Positions 15,768 through 25,000 of a stretch of DNA of 64,000 nt are shown here, piece after piece. The stretch comes from CAYUYV01 sp964474635 (GTDB lineage: Bacteria > Pseudomonadota > Alphaproteobacteria > JAJFIK01): the NCBI GenBank assembly GCA_964474635.1, contig CAYYTT010000001.1, positions 1 to 64,000 of the forward strand, given 5' to 3'. The position numbers were made by a program, and so were the translations under genes. How positions within the stretch are numbered: position 1 is the stretch's first letter; every line of letters starts with the position of its first letter. The notes under the pieces are model-generated. The model was not told where the DNA came from and searched no databases. It was given only the letters and a program-made list of their open reading frames with translations.

Positions 15768-18700
15768 TTATGCGGGCCGGTTACCGGCCGCCTGGCCCGG
15801 AAGATCATCCGGCCCCCGCGGNNNNNNNNNNNNNNNNNNNNNNNNNNNNNNNNNNNNNNNNNNNNNNNNNNNNNNNNNNNNNNNNNNNNNNNNNNNNNNN
15901 NNNNNNNNNNNNNNNNNNNNNGGATCGTTTGCCTGGACTGGGCGGGGCCAGGGCCCATCCACGGCCCCGCCGTGGCTCGCCTCCGGCTCGCGCGCCGGGG
16001 TGGCCGGGCCGGCAAGACCCAGCATCTCGCGGGCCACATCACGCAGATCCGCGCTTGAAATCCGTGCCTTGGCGAAGGCCTTGGCGCCGGGCGGAAGGGC
16101 TGCGGCCGGAACGGTGCCGCTTGCGTGGATGATGAGCGCGGGGGCGCCGGACGGCCCTGAGCAAAACCGCTCGGCGAGATCGAGACCGTAGCCGTCCGGA
16201 AGATTGGGCTCCAGCACCACAAGATCCACATGCTCTGTGGACAGAACGGCATGGGCCCGCGCCCTGGAGGAGACGGCGCGCACTTCGCCCAAATCGCCGA
16301 TCAATTGCTCAAAAACCCGCACGATGCCCTGGTCATGTTCGACAAGGAGAATTTTGGCGCCCCCATCTTTGTCCGTAAACAGGGCATCCGCCGGCGGGGC
16401 CTTTTGAGGCGGTGAAATGACCCGTTCCGGCGCCGCGTGCAGGGGCAGGTCCACATGGAAGGTCGTTCCGTGACCCTCCGCGGTTTCAAAGCCGATCGTG
16501 CCTGCGAAGGTCTCCACGATGGCCTTGGCGATGCTGAGCCCCAGGCCTGTTCCGCCGCTGCGCCGCGCGTCCGAGCCGTCGGCCTGGGAGAACTTGTTGA
16601 AGACATGGGGCCGATATTCGGCGGGAATGCCTGGCCCCTTGTCGGCGACACCGACGCGTACCGTGGTGCCCCGGGTCTCGGTGAAGATCCGCACCGTGGT
16701 CTCATTCTCGGAAAACTTGATGGCATTGGACAGCAGATTGGCCATGACCTGCCCGAAGCGGTCCGCATCGATCCACACCTGGGGATCGTCCGCCCCCAGA
16801 TCCTGCTCCAAGCGGATCAAGCGCTCTAACGCGCTGCCTTCCGCTTCCTGACAAGCCCGGCTGATCAGGGGATGGAGGGCATGGACCTCCATGTCGAAAT
16901 CGATCTGTCCGGCCTCGATCTTCTCCATGTCCAGAATGTCGTTCAAAAGCTGGATCAGGCGGTCGCCATTGGCGTGCGCGATGTCCAAGAGCTCCTGGAT
17001 TTGAGGGGTCATGGCGCCGAGGCGGCCCGAGCGCACCAGCCCGACCGCTCCCATGACCGAGGTCATGGGCGAACGCAATTCGTGGCTGACGGTCGAGACG
17101 AATTCGCTCTTCATCAGGTCGGCCGTCTTGCGCGCGTGGATGTCCATGATGGAGCCGATCATGCGCTTTGGCTTGTCGGCCTGGTCCCAGATGGCCTGGC
17201 CGGTGCCTAAGAACCAGCGATAGCCTTCGGTCTTGTGGCGGACACGATACTCGATCTGGAACGGCGTTTTTTTCGTAAGATGCGTGTCCACAAGAGCGAA
17301 GGTCGGCTCCACATCGTCCGGATGGAGAAGGCTTCGGAAGGTGGAAACCAATGGCTCTATTTCGCCGGCCTCATAGCCGAGCAGCTTGAAGAATAGGGGC
17401 GACCACCAGCATTCGTCCCGGGTCACGTCGATCCAGTCGTACAAGCCAACGCTGAGCCCGTTGACGGCGGTGGCGAACCGCCGGTCGCGCTCCAGAAGGC
17501 CGGCTTCGGCCTCACGCATGGCCGTGAGGTCCGTATGCATGATGAGCATGCGGGCTGGTTTTCCGTCCACACCCCAATCGACAACACGTCCGCGGGACAG
17601 GACCGTCACCACCGATCCGTTCTTGTGTTTGAAGCGCGCCTCGAGCGAAAAGGGCTCCTTGCCCTTGGAAGCTATATGGCGGTCCATGGCCGCCTCGACC
17701 TTGGGCAAATCTTCTTCGAGCAAAAAACTGCGCCATGCGGAAAAATCATCCGTTGGCTGTGCGTCGCCATGGCCGAGGATGGTCCAGAAGCGGGGTGAGA
17801 TGAAAAGGCGGTTGCCGATGAAATCCACGTCCCAGACACCATCGGAACTCGCATCCACGAAGGCCGCCCACTCCACTTCGCGGCGCTTGGCGTCCGAGAC
17901 ATCGTGCAAGGACCCGACCATGCGCAATGGTTTGCCGTCGCCAGTGCGCAGGGCCTCGCCCCGTGAATGGATCCAAACATAGGCTCCGTCCGCCCGGCGC
18001 ACGCGGAAGACCGACTCATACCGCTCACCGTGCTCCAGATGGGCCTTTCGCGCCTTGATCACCGCGGGCAAATCGTCCGGATGCATGAGGCCATGGAGAG
18101 TTTCCAGATTGGCCGAAAAGGTTTCCGGGTCGAGCTGCAGCATGTCGTATATGCGCGGCGACCAGCGCATATCGCCCGTGGTGAGATCGATGTCCCAGAG
18201 CCCGGCGCCGGACCCCTTGATGGCCAGTTCGTAGCGTTCCTGGCTCTCCAGCAAATCCCGTTCAATCCGACGTTCCTGGGTCACGTCCATCGTCATGGCA
18301 ACGACGAAACGGCGCTGGGTTTTGGGGTCGGTGAAGGGCACGCGCTCGATGCGCAGGAACCAGCTCTCGTCCTTTTCCTCAACCGGTAGCTCCAGGACAT
18401 GGACCTTGGTTTCTCCGGAGCGCAGAACCTCCTGGTCCTCCTCAACGAAGCCTTTGCCGTTTTCTGGAAACAGGTCCGTGGACAGTTGGCCTTCGACGTC
18501 GGCCACCGATTTTCCAATCAGACGGGCCGCGGCGCGATTAACCCGCAAAATCCTGCCCGTGTCGTCCTTGATCCAGATTTGGGTCGGGACCGCATCGAAG
18601 ATCATGTCAAGGGTTGGATGGGTTCCGTCTGCGGGTTGGTCGCCGGTGGAGTCATTGACAGGGGGCTGATCATCGGCGTTTGACGCGACGATCGTTGCCG

Positions 18701-20090
18701 TTGCGGCCGCCAGGGCAAGGTCACGCAGCCCCGCGTCCTCATGCGCCCGCGTCCCCTGCCCCGCGTCGCCTTTCGCCGCGCCAAGCGCCGCCAGGGGGAC
18801 GAGCGTGCCCGCCATGCGCACCGGCCGGTCATCGGCCCCGTAAACCGCCTGCCCACTCAGCCTGAAGGACTGAAAGGCCCGCGTGCCGCAGCGCAGGCGC
18901 ACCGTAATGTCAAAGGGGGCGTCGGACTCAAAATGCGCATCGAGAGCTTTTTGGGCCCTGGCCCGATCATCCTCATGGAGGGCCGCTTCGAAATCGGCGA
19001 ATTTGGGGGCAAGTAGGCGTTTCTCGATGCCGAGGAGACTGTCCACCCGCTGCGACCAGTAGAGACGATCCGGACGCACGTTCCAGTCCCAGATCCCAAC
19101 CCCGGCGCCCATGCACAAGAGCCGGTAGCGATCCTCCGCGTCCTGCTGGCGCCGCCCGGCATCGGCCGCCGCCTCACCCGCCCGCTTTTGACGGGACCGG
19201 GCCTGCCAGGCCATGGCGCCTGCAAGGACGGCCATGGCGGCGGCGAAGGCGGCGAGCGCACCGAGCCCGAAGGCAAGCTTGGCCGGGCTCCAATCGCCTG
19301 GCCTGTGGCGCACGCCGACGGTCCAAATGCTGTCATAGAAAGCGATACGGGCGAACAGGGCATCGCTTGACCGCCCGTTCTGGGGCACCGGCAAGGTCAC
19401 GGTGCCGAAAATCGGCATACGGTCCTCATAGACCGTCACATCGAACCGGTCCTTGAAGCCTGGAACGGCGACGGCCGTCGACAGATCCTCCGTGGCGATG
19501 GCGGCCGCCAGGAGCCCTTGGATCCGCCCCTGGATGACCACGGGCGCATAGACCCGCAAGCCCCGCCGGCCATTACCGAGATCCCCCGTCCTGGTGACCA
19601 GCGTCAAGGACCCGTCGAGCGGCGAGCGTGTCGCCGCGGCCCGCCGCTCCACGGCCGGGAAGACAAGACTGCTTGAGGCCGCGTCCGGTTCCCGGGTCCA
19701 GCGCAATTGCAGGCTCGGATCGATCCAGGCGATCCCGCTCAGGGCCGGCAGATCCTTCACCAGATCGAGGGCCACGGCGGGCGGGCGCACATCCACCGGT
19801 TCGGCGTTAAGACCCAGCCGGTCCGCGAGGCGCTCCACCGCATGGATGTCTTCCATCAGCCGGCCGCGCAGGGCGCCTGCGTAATCGGTGAGGGCCTGGC
19901 GCAGGGCACCGGGCCGGGGGCCGGCTTGCCCGGCGACCCATTGGGCCAGAATCACGCTGAGTATGAGCCCGGCAATCAGGGTGGCCAGGGACAACAGCAG
20001 GCTTGGCAGGAGGGTGCGTATCGACCTCATTCCACGCTCCAGTGGACCGGTTGAGCCTCCAGGTTGGCCCAGTTCGGTCGAATTAACCAC
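15768..20090 (-). CDS. Multi-PAS hybrid sensor histidine kinase with degenerate receiver (3' end crosses an assembly gap)
   Basis: A membrane sensor kinase of roughly 1,400 residues. TM1 is at 28-50, followed by a periplasmic CACHE-like domain up to TM2 (about 270-295). About five PAS/PAC repeats lie between residues 310 and 985, then HisKA with phospho-His1003 (VSHELRSPM), the HATPase domain (N, G1, F, G2 boxes: NLLSNAIKFS, DKGPGIP, GGTGLGLSIAKAI) and a C-terminal receiver. In that receiver the phospho-acceptor Asp is Glu1294 (LVVLEPNLPDG) and the acid pocket is VEHD, so it probably cannot be phosphorylated. Sequence beyond about residue 1390 is unreliable because 100 N interrupt the frame; the stop at 15768 may be artefactual. 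It is divergent from tpsB. Confidence 0.85.
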   Translation of the reverse strand: MVNSTELGQPGGSTGPLERGMRSIRTLLPSLLLSLATLIAGLILSVILAQWVAGQAGPRPGALRQALTDYAGALRGRLMEDIHAVERLADRLGLNAEPVDVRPPAVALDLVKDLPALSGIAWIDPSLQLRWTREPDAASSSLVFPAVERRAAATRSPLDGSLTLVTRTGDLGNGRRGLRVYAPVVIQGRIQGLLAAAIATEDLSTAVAVPGFKDRFDVTVYEDRMPIFGTVTLPVPQNGRSSDALFARIAFYDSIWTVGVRHRPGDWSPAKLAFGLGALAAFAAAMAVLAGAMAWQARSRQKRAGEAAADAGRRQQDAEDRYRLLCMGAGVGIWDWNVRPDRLYWSQRVDSLLGIEKRLLAPKFADFEAALHEDDRARAQKALDAHFESDAPFDITVRLRCGTRAFQSFRLSGQAVYGADDRPVRMAGTLVPLAALGAAKGDAGQGTRAHEDAGLRDLALAAATATIVASNADDQPPVNDSTGDQPADGTHPTLDMIFDAVPTQIWIKDDTGRILRVNRAAARLIGKSVADVEGQLSTDLFPENGKGFVEEDQEVLRSGETKVHVLELPVEEKDESWFLRIERVPFTDPKTQRRFVVAMTMDVTQERRIERDLLESQERYELAIKGSGAGLWDIDLTTGDMRWSPRIYDMLQLDPETFSANLETLHGLMHPDDLPAVIKARKAHLEHGERYESVFRVRRADGAYVWIHSRGEALRTGDGKPLRMVGSLHDVSDAKRREVEWAAFVDASSDGVWDVDFIGNRLFISPRFWTILGHGDAQPTDDFSAWRSFLLEEDLPKVEAAMDRHIASKGKEPFSLEARFKHKNGSVVTVLSRGRVVDWGVDGKPARMLIMHTDLTAMREAEAGLLERDRRFATAVNGLSVGLYDWIDVTRDECWWSPLFFKLLGYEAGEIEPLVSTFRSLLHPDDVEPTFALVDTHLTKKTPFQIEYRVRHKTEGYRWFLGTGQAIWDQADKPKRMIGSIMDIHARKTADLMKSEFVSTVSHELRSPMTSVMGAVGLVRSGRLGAMTPQIQELLDIAHANGDRLIQLLNDILDMEKIEAGQIDFDMEVHALHPLISRACQEAEGSALERLIRLEQDLGADDPQVWIDADRFGQVMANLLSNAIKFSENETTVRIFTETRGTTVRVGVADKGPGIPAEYRPHVFNKFSQADGSDARRSGGTGLGLSIAKAIVETFAGTIGFETAEGHGTTFHVDLPLHAAPERVISPPQKAPPADALFTDKDGGAKILLVEHDQGIVRVFEQLIGDLGEVRAVSSRARAHAVLSTEHVDLVVLEPNLPDGYGLDLAERFCSGPSGAPALIIHASGTVPAAALPPGAKAFAKARISSADLRDVAREMLGLAGPATPAREPEASHGGAVDGPWPRPVQANDXXXXXXXXXXXXXXXXXXXXXXXXXXXXXXXXXXPRGPDDLPGQAAGNRPA
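15822..15921. other. Assembly gap (100 N)
   Basis: Exactly 100 ambiguous bases, the conventional placeholder for a gap of unknown length. Any reading frame that crosses it is unreliable, including the C-terminus of the hybrid kinase. The distance between that kinase and the response regulator is also unknown. Confidence 0.99.
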
Positions 20091-20220
20091 GAGTCGATGT
20101 GTCCATCATGCAAGCCCGGGCCGGCAAAGCCCCCAAAACACCGGGGTTTTGTTGCTTTCACCCCAACATTCACGGACAGTGACCACGTGGCGTAGGTGAA
20201 CAAAAAATTCAGATAAGGCG

Positions 20221-22089
20221 TTGGTTTTGGGGCGTTCCCGAGAGAGTGACACGGCAAACGAGCAGCCGCGTGCAGGTGGTCCGGCCGCTGGGCGGCGCCG
20301 ACCGCGCCGGGCCCGTTTCCGCACGCCTCGGATGATCGCCATCCTTCTTCTGGCCCTTACGCCGCTTATCCCTGTGCCTGATCTTGGAGTGCTGACTCTC
20401 GGAGCGCCGGCCCTTGCGCAAACCGTGGGTCCCGGATCTCCAGTGCCGCCGGCCGCGCAGCCCCAAGACCCGCGCGAGCGCCTGCGCGTCCCCAGGCCAC
20501 CCGATCCCCAGCCCGAGTTGAACATTCCCGCCTTCCGGGGCCTGATCCCGCCGGGCAGCGAAGTGGTGCAGGTCACCCTGGGCCGAGTCGTCTTCGAAGG
20601 CGCCACCGTCTTTGACGACACCGCCCTGGCGGCGCCGTTTCAGCCCCTTTTCGGCCAGCAGATCGCGCTTGCCCAGGTCTATGCCGCCGCCGCCGAGCTC
20701 CAGGCCCGGTATCGGGCAAAGGGGTATGTCCTGACACGGGTCGTGGTGCCGGCCCAACGCATCGACCGGGGCACCATACGCATCCGCGTGGTCGAAGGCT
20801 TCATCGATGAGGTGCTGATCGAGGGGGAAGTCGGATCGGCCCGCCGGCAGATTGAGCGGACGATGGCGCATCTGACGCGCCTGCGCCCCGTGCGCAACCG
20901 GGATCTTGAACGCTACCTCCTGCTCGCCAACGACATTCCGGGCATCTCGGCGACGGGGGTGCTGCGGCCGGGCACGGGCGAAGCCGGGGCGACACAGCTT
21001 CTGGTCCGTGTACGGCGCAAACGGGCCGACGGCTTTGTGACCTTCAACAACCGGGAATCGGAATTGACCGGCCCCCTTGCCGCAGCCGTGGGCGCCGGGG
21101 TCAACAGCCTGACCCGCCTCGGCGACCGCCTGGAGGGCCTTTACTTCGTGACGCTCGACAGCCAGGAGCCGACCCGCTTCACCTCCGGCAATCCCTTCGA
21201 GCAGAGTTTCGTCTTCGCGGCCTATGAGGCCCGCCTGACGGGTGAGGGCACGACCGCGCGCGTGGAGGCAAGCTATGGCGTCAGCCGGCCGGGCGCGCGC
21301 CTCGCGCCGCTCGACATTGAAAGCCGGGTCACTCGCTTCAAGGGCGAAGTCCGACATCCGGTCGTCCGTACCCGCGCAGCCAGCCTGTCGGCGGCCCTGT
21401 CGCTCGAATCGATCCTGGAGCGCACGGGCATCGCCGGCAGTCTGATTGCCCGCGACCGGCTGACCGTCCTCGGCGTCGATTTGGAGGCGGAGCTTCGCGA
21501 CACGCTGTTCCGTGTCGCGCGCAACACCTTCAGCCTGTCCCTGCGCCAGGGGCTGGAGATCCTGGGAGCGTCCTCGCCGGATGAGGGCCTGTCGACGCGG
21601 CCCGAGGGATCATCCGTCTACACCACCATCGAGGCTTATCTGTCGCGCACCCAGTCCTTGAGCCCGCGCGTGGAACTGTTCGGGGAAGCCATTGGCCACT
21701 ATGCCTCGCGCACGCTTTTGAGCCAGGCCGAATTCCGCATAGGCGGGGACCGTTTTGGCCGCGCGTTCGATCCCTCACAGCTTGCCGGGGAGCATGGTTT
21801 TGGTGTCGGCGCGGAACTGCGCTTCAACGGCTCCACGGGCTGGCGTTTCGTGCCCGGCTATCAACTCTACGCCTTTGGGGATGCCGCGCAGGTGCGCAAC
21901 ACCGACCGGGGTTTTGAGCCACGGGCATCCATCTGGTCGACGGGCGCCGGCATCCGGACCAATCTGCGCCCCTCCTCATGGACCGACATTCTTCTCGATC
22001 TGGAATATGCGCACGGGGAGAGCTTCGGCTCGGGCCCGGATCTCGAAACACAGGATCAGGCCTATGTGCGTGTCACCGCCCAGTTCTGA
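20221..22089 (+). CDS. Two-partner secretion outer-membrane transporter TpsB (ShlB/FhaC family)
   Basis: A 622-residue Omp85-superfamily protein that exports the adjacent TpsA. After an Arg-rich N-region and hydrophobic signal (residues 38-66, APALAQ) comes a Pro-rich linker, a POTRA_2 domain (about 112-190, with YRAKGYVLTRVVVP and IRVVEGFIDEV), a second POTRA-like region and a 16-strand barrel ending in Phe (VRVTAQF). A GDRFGRAF segment stands where VRGY/F occurs in loop 6. The start is uncertain: TTG 20221 or 20227 gives the basic n-region that ATG 20332 would lack. It overlaps tpsA by 26 bases. Confidence 0.88.
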   Translation: MVLGRSRESDTANEQPRAGGPAAGRRRPRRARFRTPRMIAILLLALTPLIPVPDLGVLTLGAPALAQTVGPGSPVPPAAQPQDPRERLRVPRPPDPQPELNIPAFRGLIPPGSEVVQVTLGRVVFEGATVFDDTALAAPFQPLFGQQIALAQVYAAAAELQARYRAKGYVLTRVVVPAQRIDRGTIRIRVVEGFIDEVLIEGEVGSARRQIERTMAHLTRLRPVRNRDLERYLLLANDIPGISATGVLRPGTGEAGATQLLVRVRRKRADGFVTFNNRESELTGPLAAAVGAGVNSLTRLGDRLEGLYFVTLDSQEPTRFTSGNPFEQSFVFAAYEARLTGEGTTARVEASYGVSRPGARLAPLDIESRVTRFKGEVRHPVVRTRAASLSAALSLESILERTGIAGSLIARDRLTVLGVDLEAELRDTLFRVARNTFSLSLRQGLEILGASSPDEGLSTRPEGSSVYTTIEAYLSRTQSLSPRVELFGEAIGHYASRTLLSQAEFRIGGDRFGRAFDPSQLAGEHGFGVGAELRFNGSTGWRFVPGYQLYAFGDAAQVRNTDRGFEPRASIWSTGAGIRTNLRPSSWTDILLDLEYAHGESFGSGPDLETQDQAYVRVTAQF

Positions 22090-25000
22090 CCGGGCCCCGC
22101 CCCAAAGCGCGAAGCGGCTGCGCCTTTTCACGGCCAGCGCTCTCGTCGGCGCGCTGGTGTCCCTGTCCGTGCCGGCCGAGGCCGGACCCACCGGCGGAAC
22201 GGTCGTCGCCGGCGACGCCCTGATTTCAACGCCCGGCGTGGGCACGACCTTAATCGAACAATCGAGCGACCGGGTCGTCATCGACTGGGACAGCTTTTCC
22301 ATCGCCCCCGGAGAAATCACCCAGTTCGTACAGGGCAGTCCGGATGCGGTCGCCCTCAATCGGGTGACGGGCGGAGCCTTGAGTGAAATCTTCGGTACCC
22401 TGAGCGCCGATGGCACCCTCTTTCTGGTGAACCCCGCCGGCATCTTGGTTGGCCAAGGCGGCATCGTGGACGTCCATGGGCTCGTCGCCAGCACGAGCGG
22501 CATCACGAACGAAAACTTCATGGCCGGACGGTTCACCTTCGACCGGCCGTCGCAGGTGCCCGGTGCCAGCGTGATCAACCGCGGCACGATCTCCGTTAAG
22601 CAGGCTGGCATGGCCGCCCTGGTTGCCCCCGGGGTCGAAAATGCCGGCGTCATCGTAGCCGATCTTGGCCGGGCGGTCCTTGCCGGCGCGCAGCGTTTCA
22701 CGGTCGATTTGTACGGGGACGGGCTCATCCAATTCGATGCCGGTCCGGCGGACGATGGGGACGGATCCGGCCAAGCCTTCAGCGCCGTGAACAACGGCAC
22801 GATCCGCGCGGACGGCGGCCGTGTCCTGATGACCACCGACGCGGCCGAGGCGCTACTGGGCTCGGTTGTGTCCATGGACGGGGTGATCGAAGCCCGCAGC
22901 GTATCAACCGAAAACGGAACCATCATCCTGGCCGGCGGCGAGAACGGCGCGGTCGAGGTTTCCGGCAGGCTTGACGCGCCCCGGGGCGCCATCTCGATCG
23001 CCGGAGATGCGGTGACCCTTGATCCGGACGCATCGCTGCGCAGCGCTCCCGGGGGCGCAATCGCCATCGCGGCAGCGCGTCTCGACGTAACAGGCGATGG
23101 CGCGCTCGGCACCCTGGCCGCCGCGCCGCTCCAGGATGCGGTCGCCTCGGGCGGCAAGGTGACCCTCGCCGCGCAATCCGCGCTCACGATTGCCCAAGAC
23201 GGCCTGCAGGTGAGCGACGACGGCCCCGCCGGCGCCCTGAGCCTTGAAGGCACGGCAGTCGCCATCGGCGGGCCGGTCGATTTGGCGGCCTCGGATCTCA
23301 CAATCAGGGCCGACAGCCTTGCTCTTGATGCGGACCTGACCGCTGCCACCATCCAGGTCGAGACGATCAGCGCCGGCCGGGATATTCGCCTCGGGTCCGG
23401 TGATGGCGCCCCGGCCGCCGGGCCCGCCCTTGCCTTTGACGATCTGACCCGCTTGATCACGCCGGCGCTGACGCTCAGGGCACCGCGGGGCACGGTACGC
23501 CTCGGGTCGCTCGACCTTGCCGGCGCAGGCTTCGGCGCCCTGACCGTGTCCGGGGGCGCTGTTCGTCTGTCCGGGGACATTGTTACCGGCGGACGCGATT
23601 TCACGGTGGATGGACCGGCTGTTCTCGTTGGCGATACCCGCCTCGTCACCGATGGCGGCGCGGCCCGGTTCGCCGGCTCCCTGGACAGCGCGGCGCAGAT
23701 CACCAGCGCGGATCTGCCGTGGGCCTTGTCGGTGGAGGCGGGCCCCGGCGCGGCGGCCTTTGAGGACACCATCGGCGGCGAAGGTCCCCTTGCCGCCTTG
23801 AGCGTGCGGGCGGGCGACCTTGCCGCAGGCCCGGTTACAACGCTCGGCGCGATTGATCTGACCGGGATGGCGGGCACGCTCCTTGCCGGCGCGATCACAA
23901 GCCAGGAGGGTCCGGTCACGGTCGCGGGTCCCATCCGTCTGGCTGCGGATACATCCGTGAGCAGCGCCGCTGCGGTCCGTCTCGATCCGGTCATGGGTGG
24001 CGGGTTCGATCTCACCCTGGCGGCCTCGCCGAATGGTCCGATCACTCTGGCCGGCGGCTCAGGCCTTGGTGTTTTGAGTGTTGTGCAAGGGCAGACCTTT
24101 ACTGCCGAGAGCGCGCTTACCGCGTCAGAGCTCTCCGTGAGCGGACTGACAGGTGCCGCATTGTTTTTTGGGTCCATCGCGGTGGACGGTGCCGGCCGGA
24201 TCGAGGGGCCCGGCGGCGCGGTGTTCGATGGGGGCCCGGACGGTACATTTCGCTTTGCCGGCGGGCTGACGGCCCTCGACGGACCGGTCAGCGCGCGCGG
24301 AACCCTCCTGGCCGGCGGCGGCGGTCTCACACTGGCCGATTTCACGCCCGTCGGTGCCGCTCGGCTGGAAGGCTTGGGCGGTGCGGCCATCGACCTTGGG
24401 ACGGTGTCCGCCGCGCCGAACGCCGCCCTGACCATCGACGCGGCCGTGCTGAGCGTGGAGGGCCCCGTCACCCTGCCCGATGGGACACTGACGGTGCTGC
24501 GAGCCCTGGAGGCACGTGTCACCGGCCCTGTCACGGCCGAGACCGTCCGCATCGCATCGAACGGCGGTACGGTTGTCCTTCTCGGTGCGCTTGAGACCGT
24601 TTCGGCCGACCTCGGCGGCGCCGCGCAACTGCGCCTTGAAGCCCCCATTCGGGCGGACGCCCTGCGCCTGGCCGATCTCGGGTCCCTCGTCAGTACCGAT
24701 CCCATCGCTGCGGGCACCCTCTCGCTTGAGACCATCGAGATGGCCATGCTCGGCGGGCCTTTGACCGCGGACAGCATGAGTGTGGACGCGCCGGGGGGCA
24801 CCATTACCGTTCTTGAGACGCTCGATGCGGGACGACTCTCGGTCCTGGAGGCGGGCTCGGCACGGTTCGCGGGCCCTGTCATGGCGGGCGAAGTGGACCT
24901 TACGCCGTCGGCCGGGTCGGTGGTCTTCGATGGCCCCCTCGCGGCGGACACGCTGACGACCGGGCCGGGGCCGTTTTCCCTGGACCTGATCGGCGGCGTG

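Noticed and set aside
15554..16252. Open frames crossing the N-run on both strands
   Set aside because: They are continuous only because N is read as an unknown residue; no coding evidence on either side in those frames.
20091..20220. Pho-box or other operator between the hybrid kinase and tpsB
   Set aside because: A single ggacagtgacc stretch is present, but no second half-site lies 11 bases away, and no clear promoter was seen.
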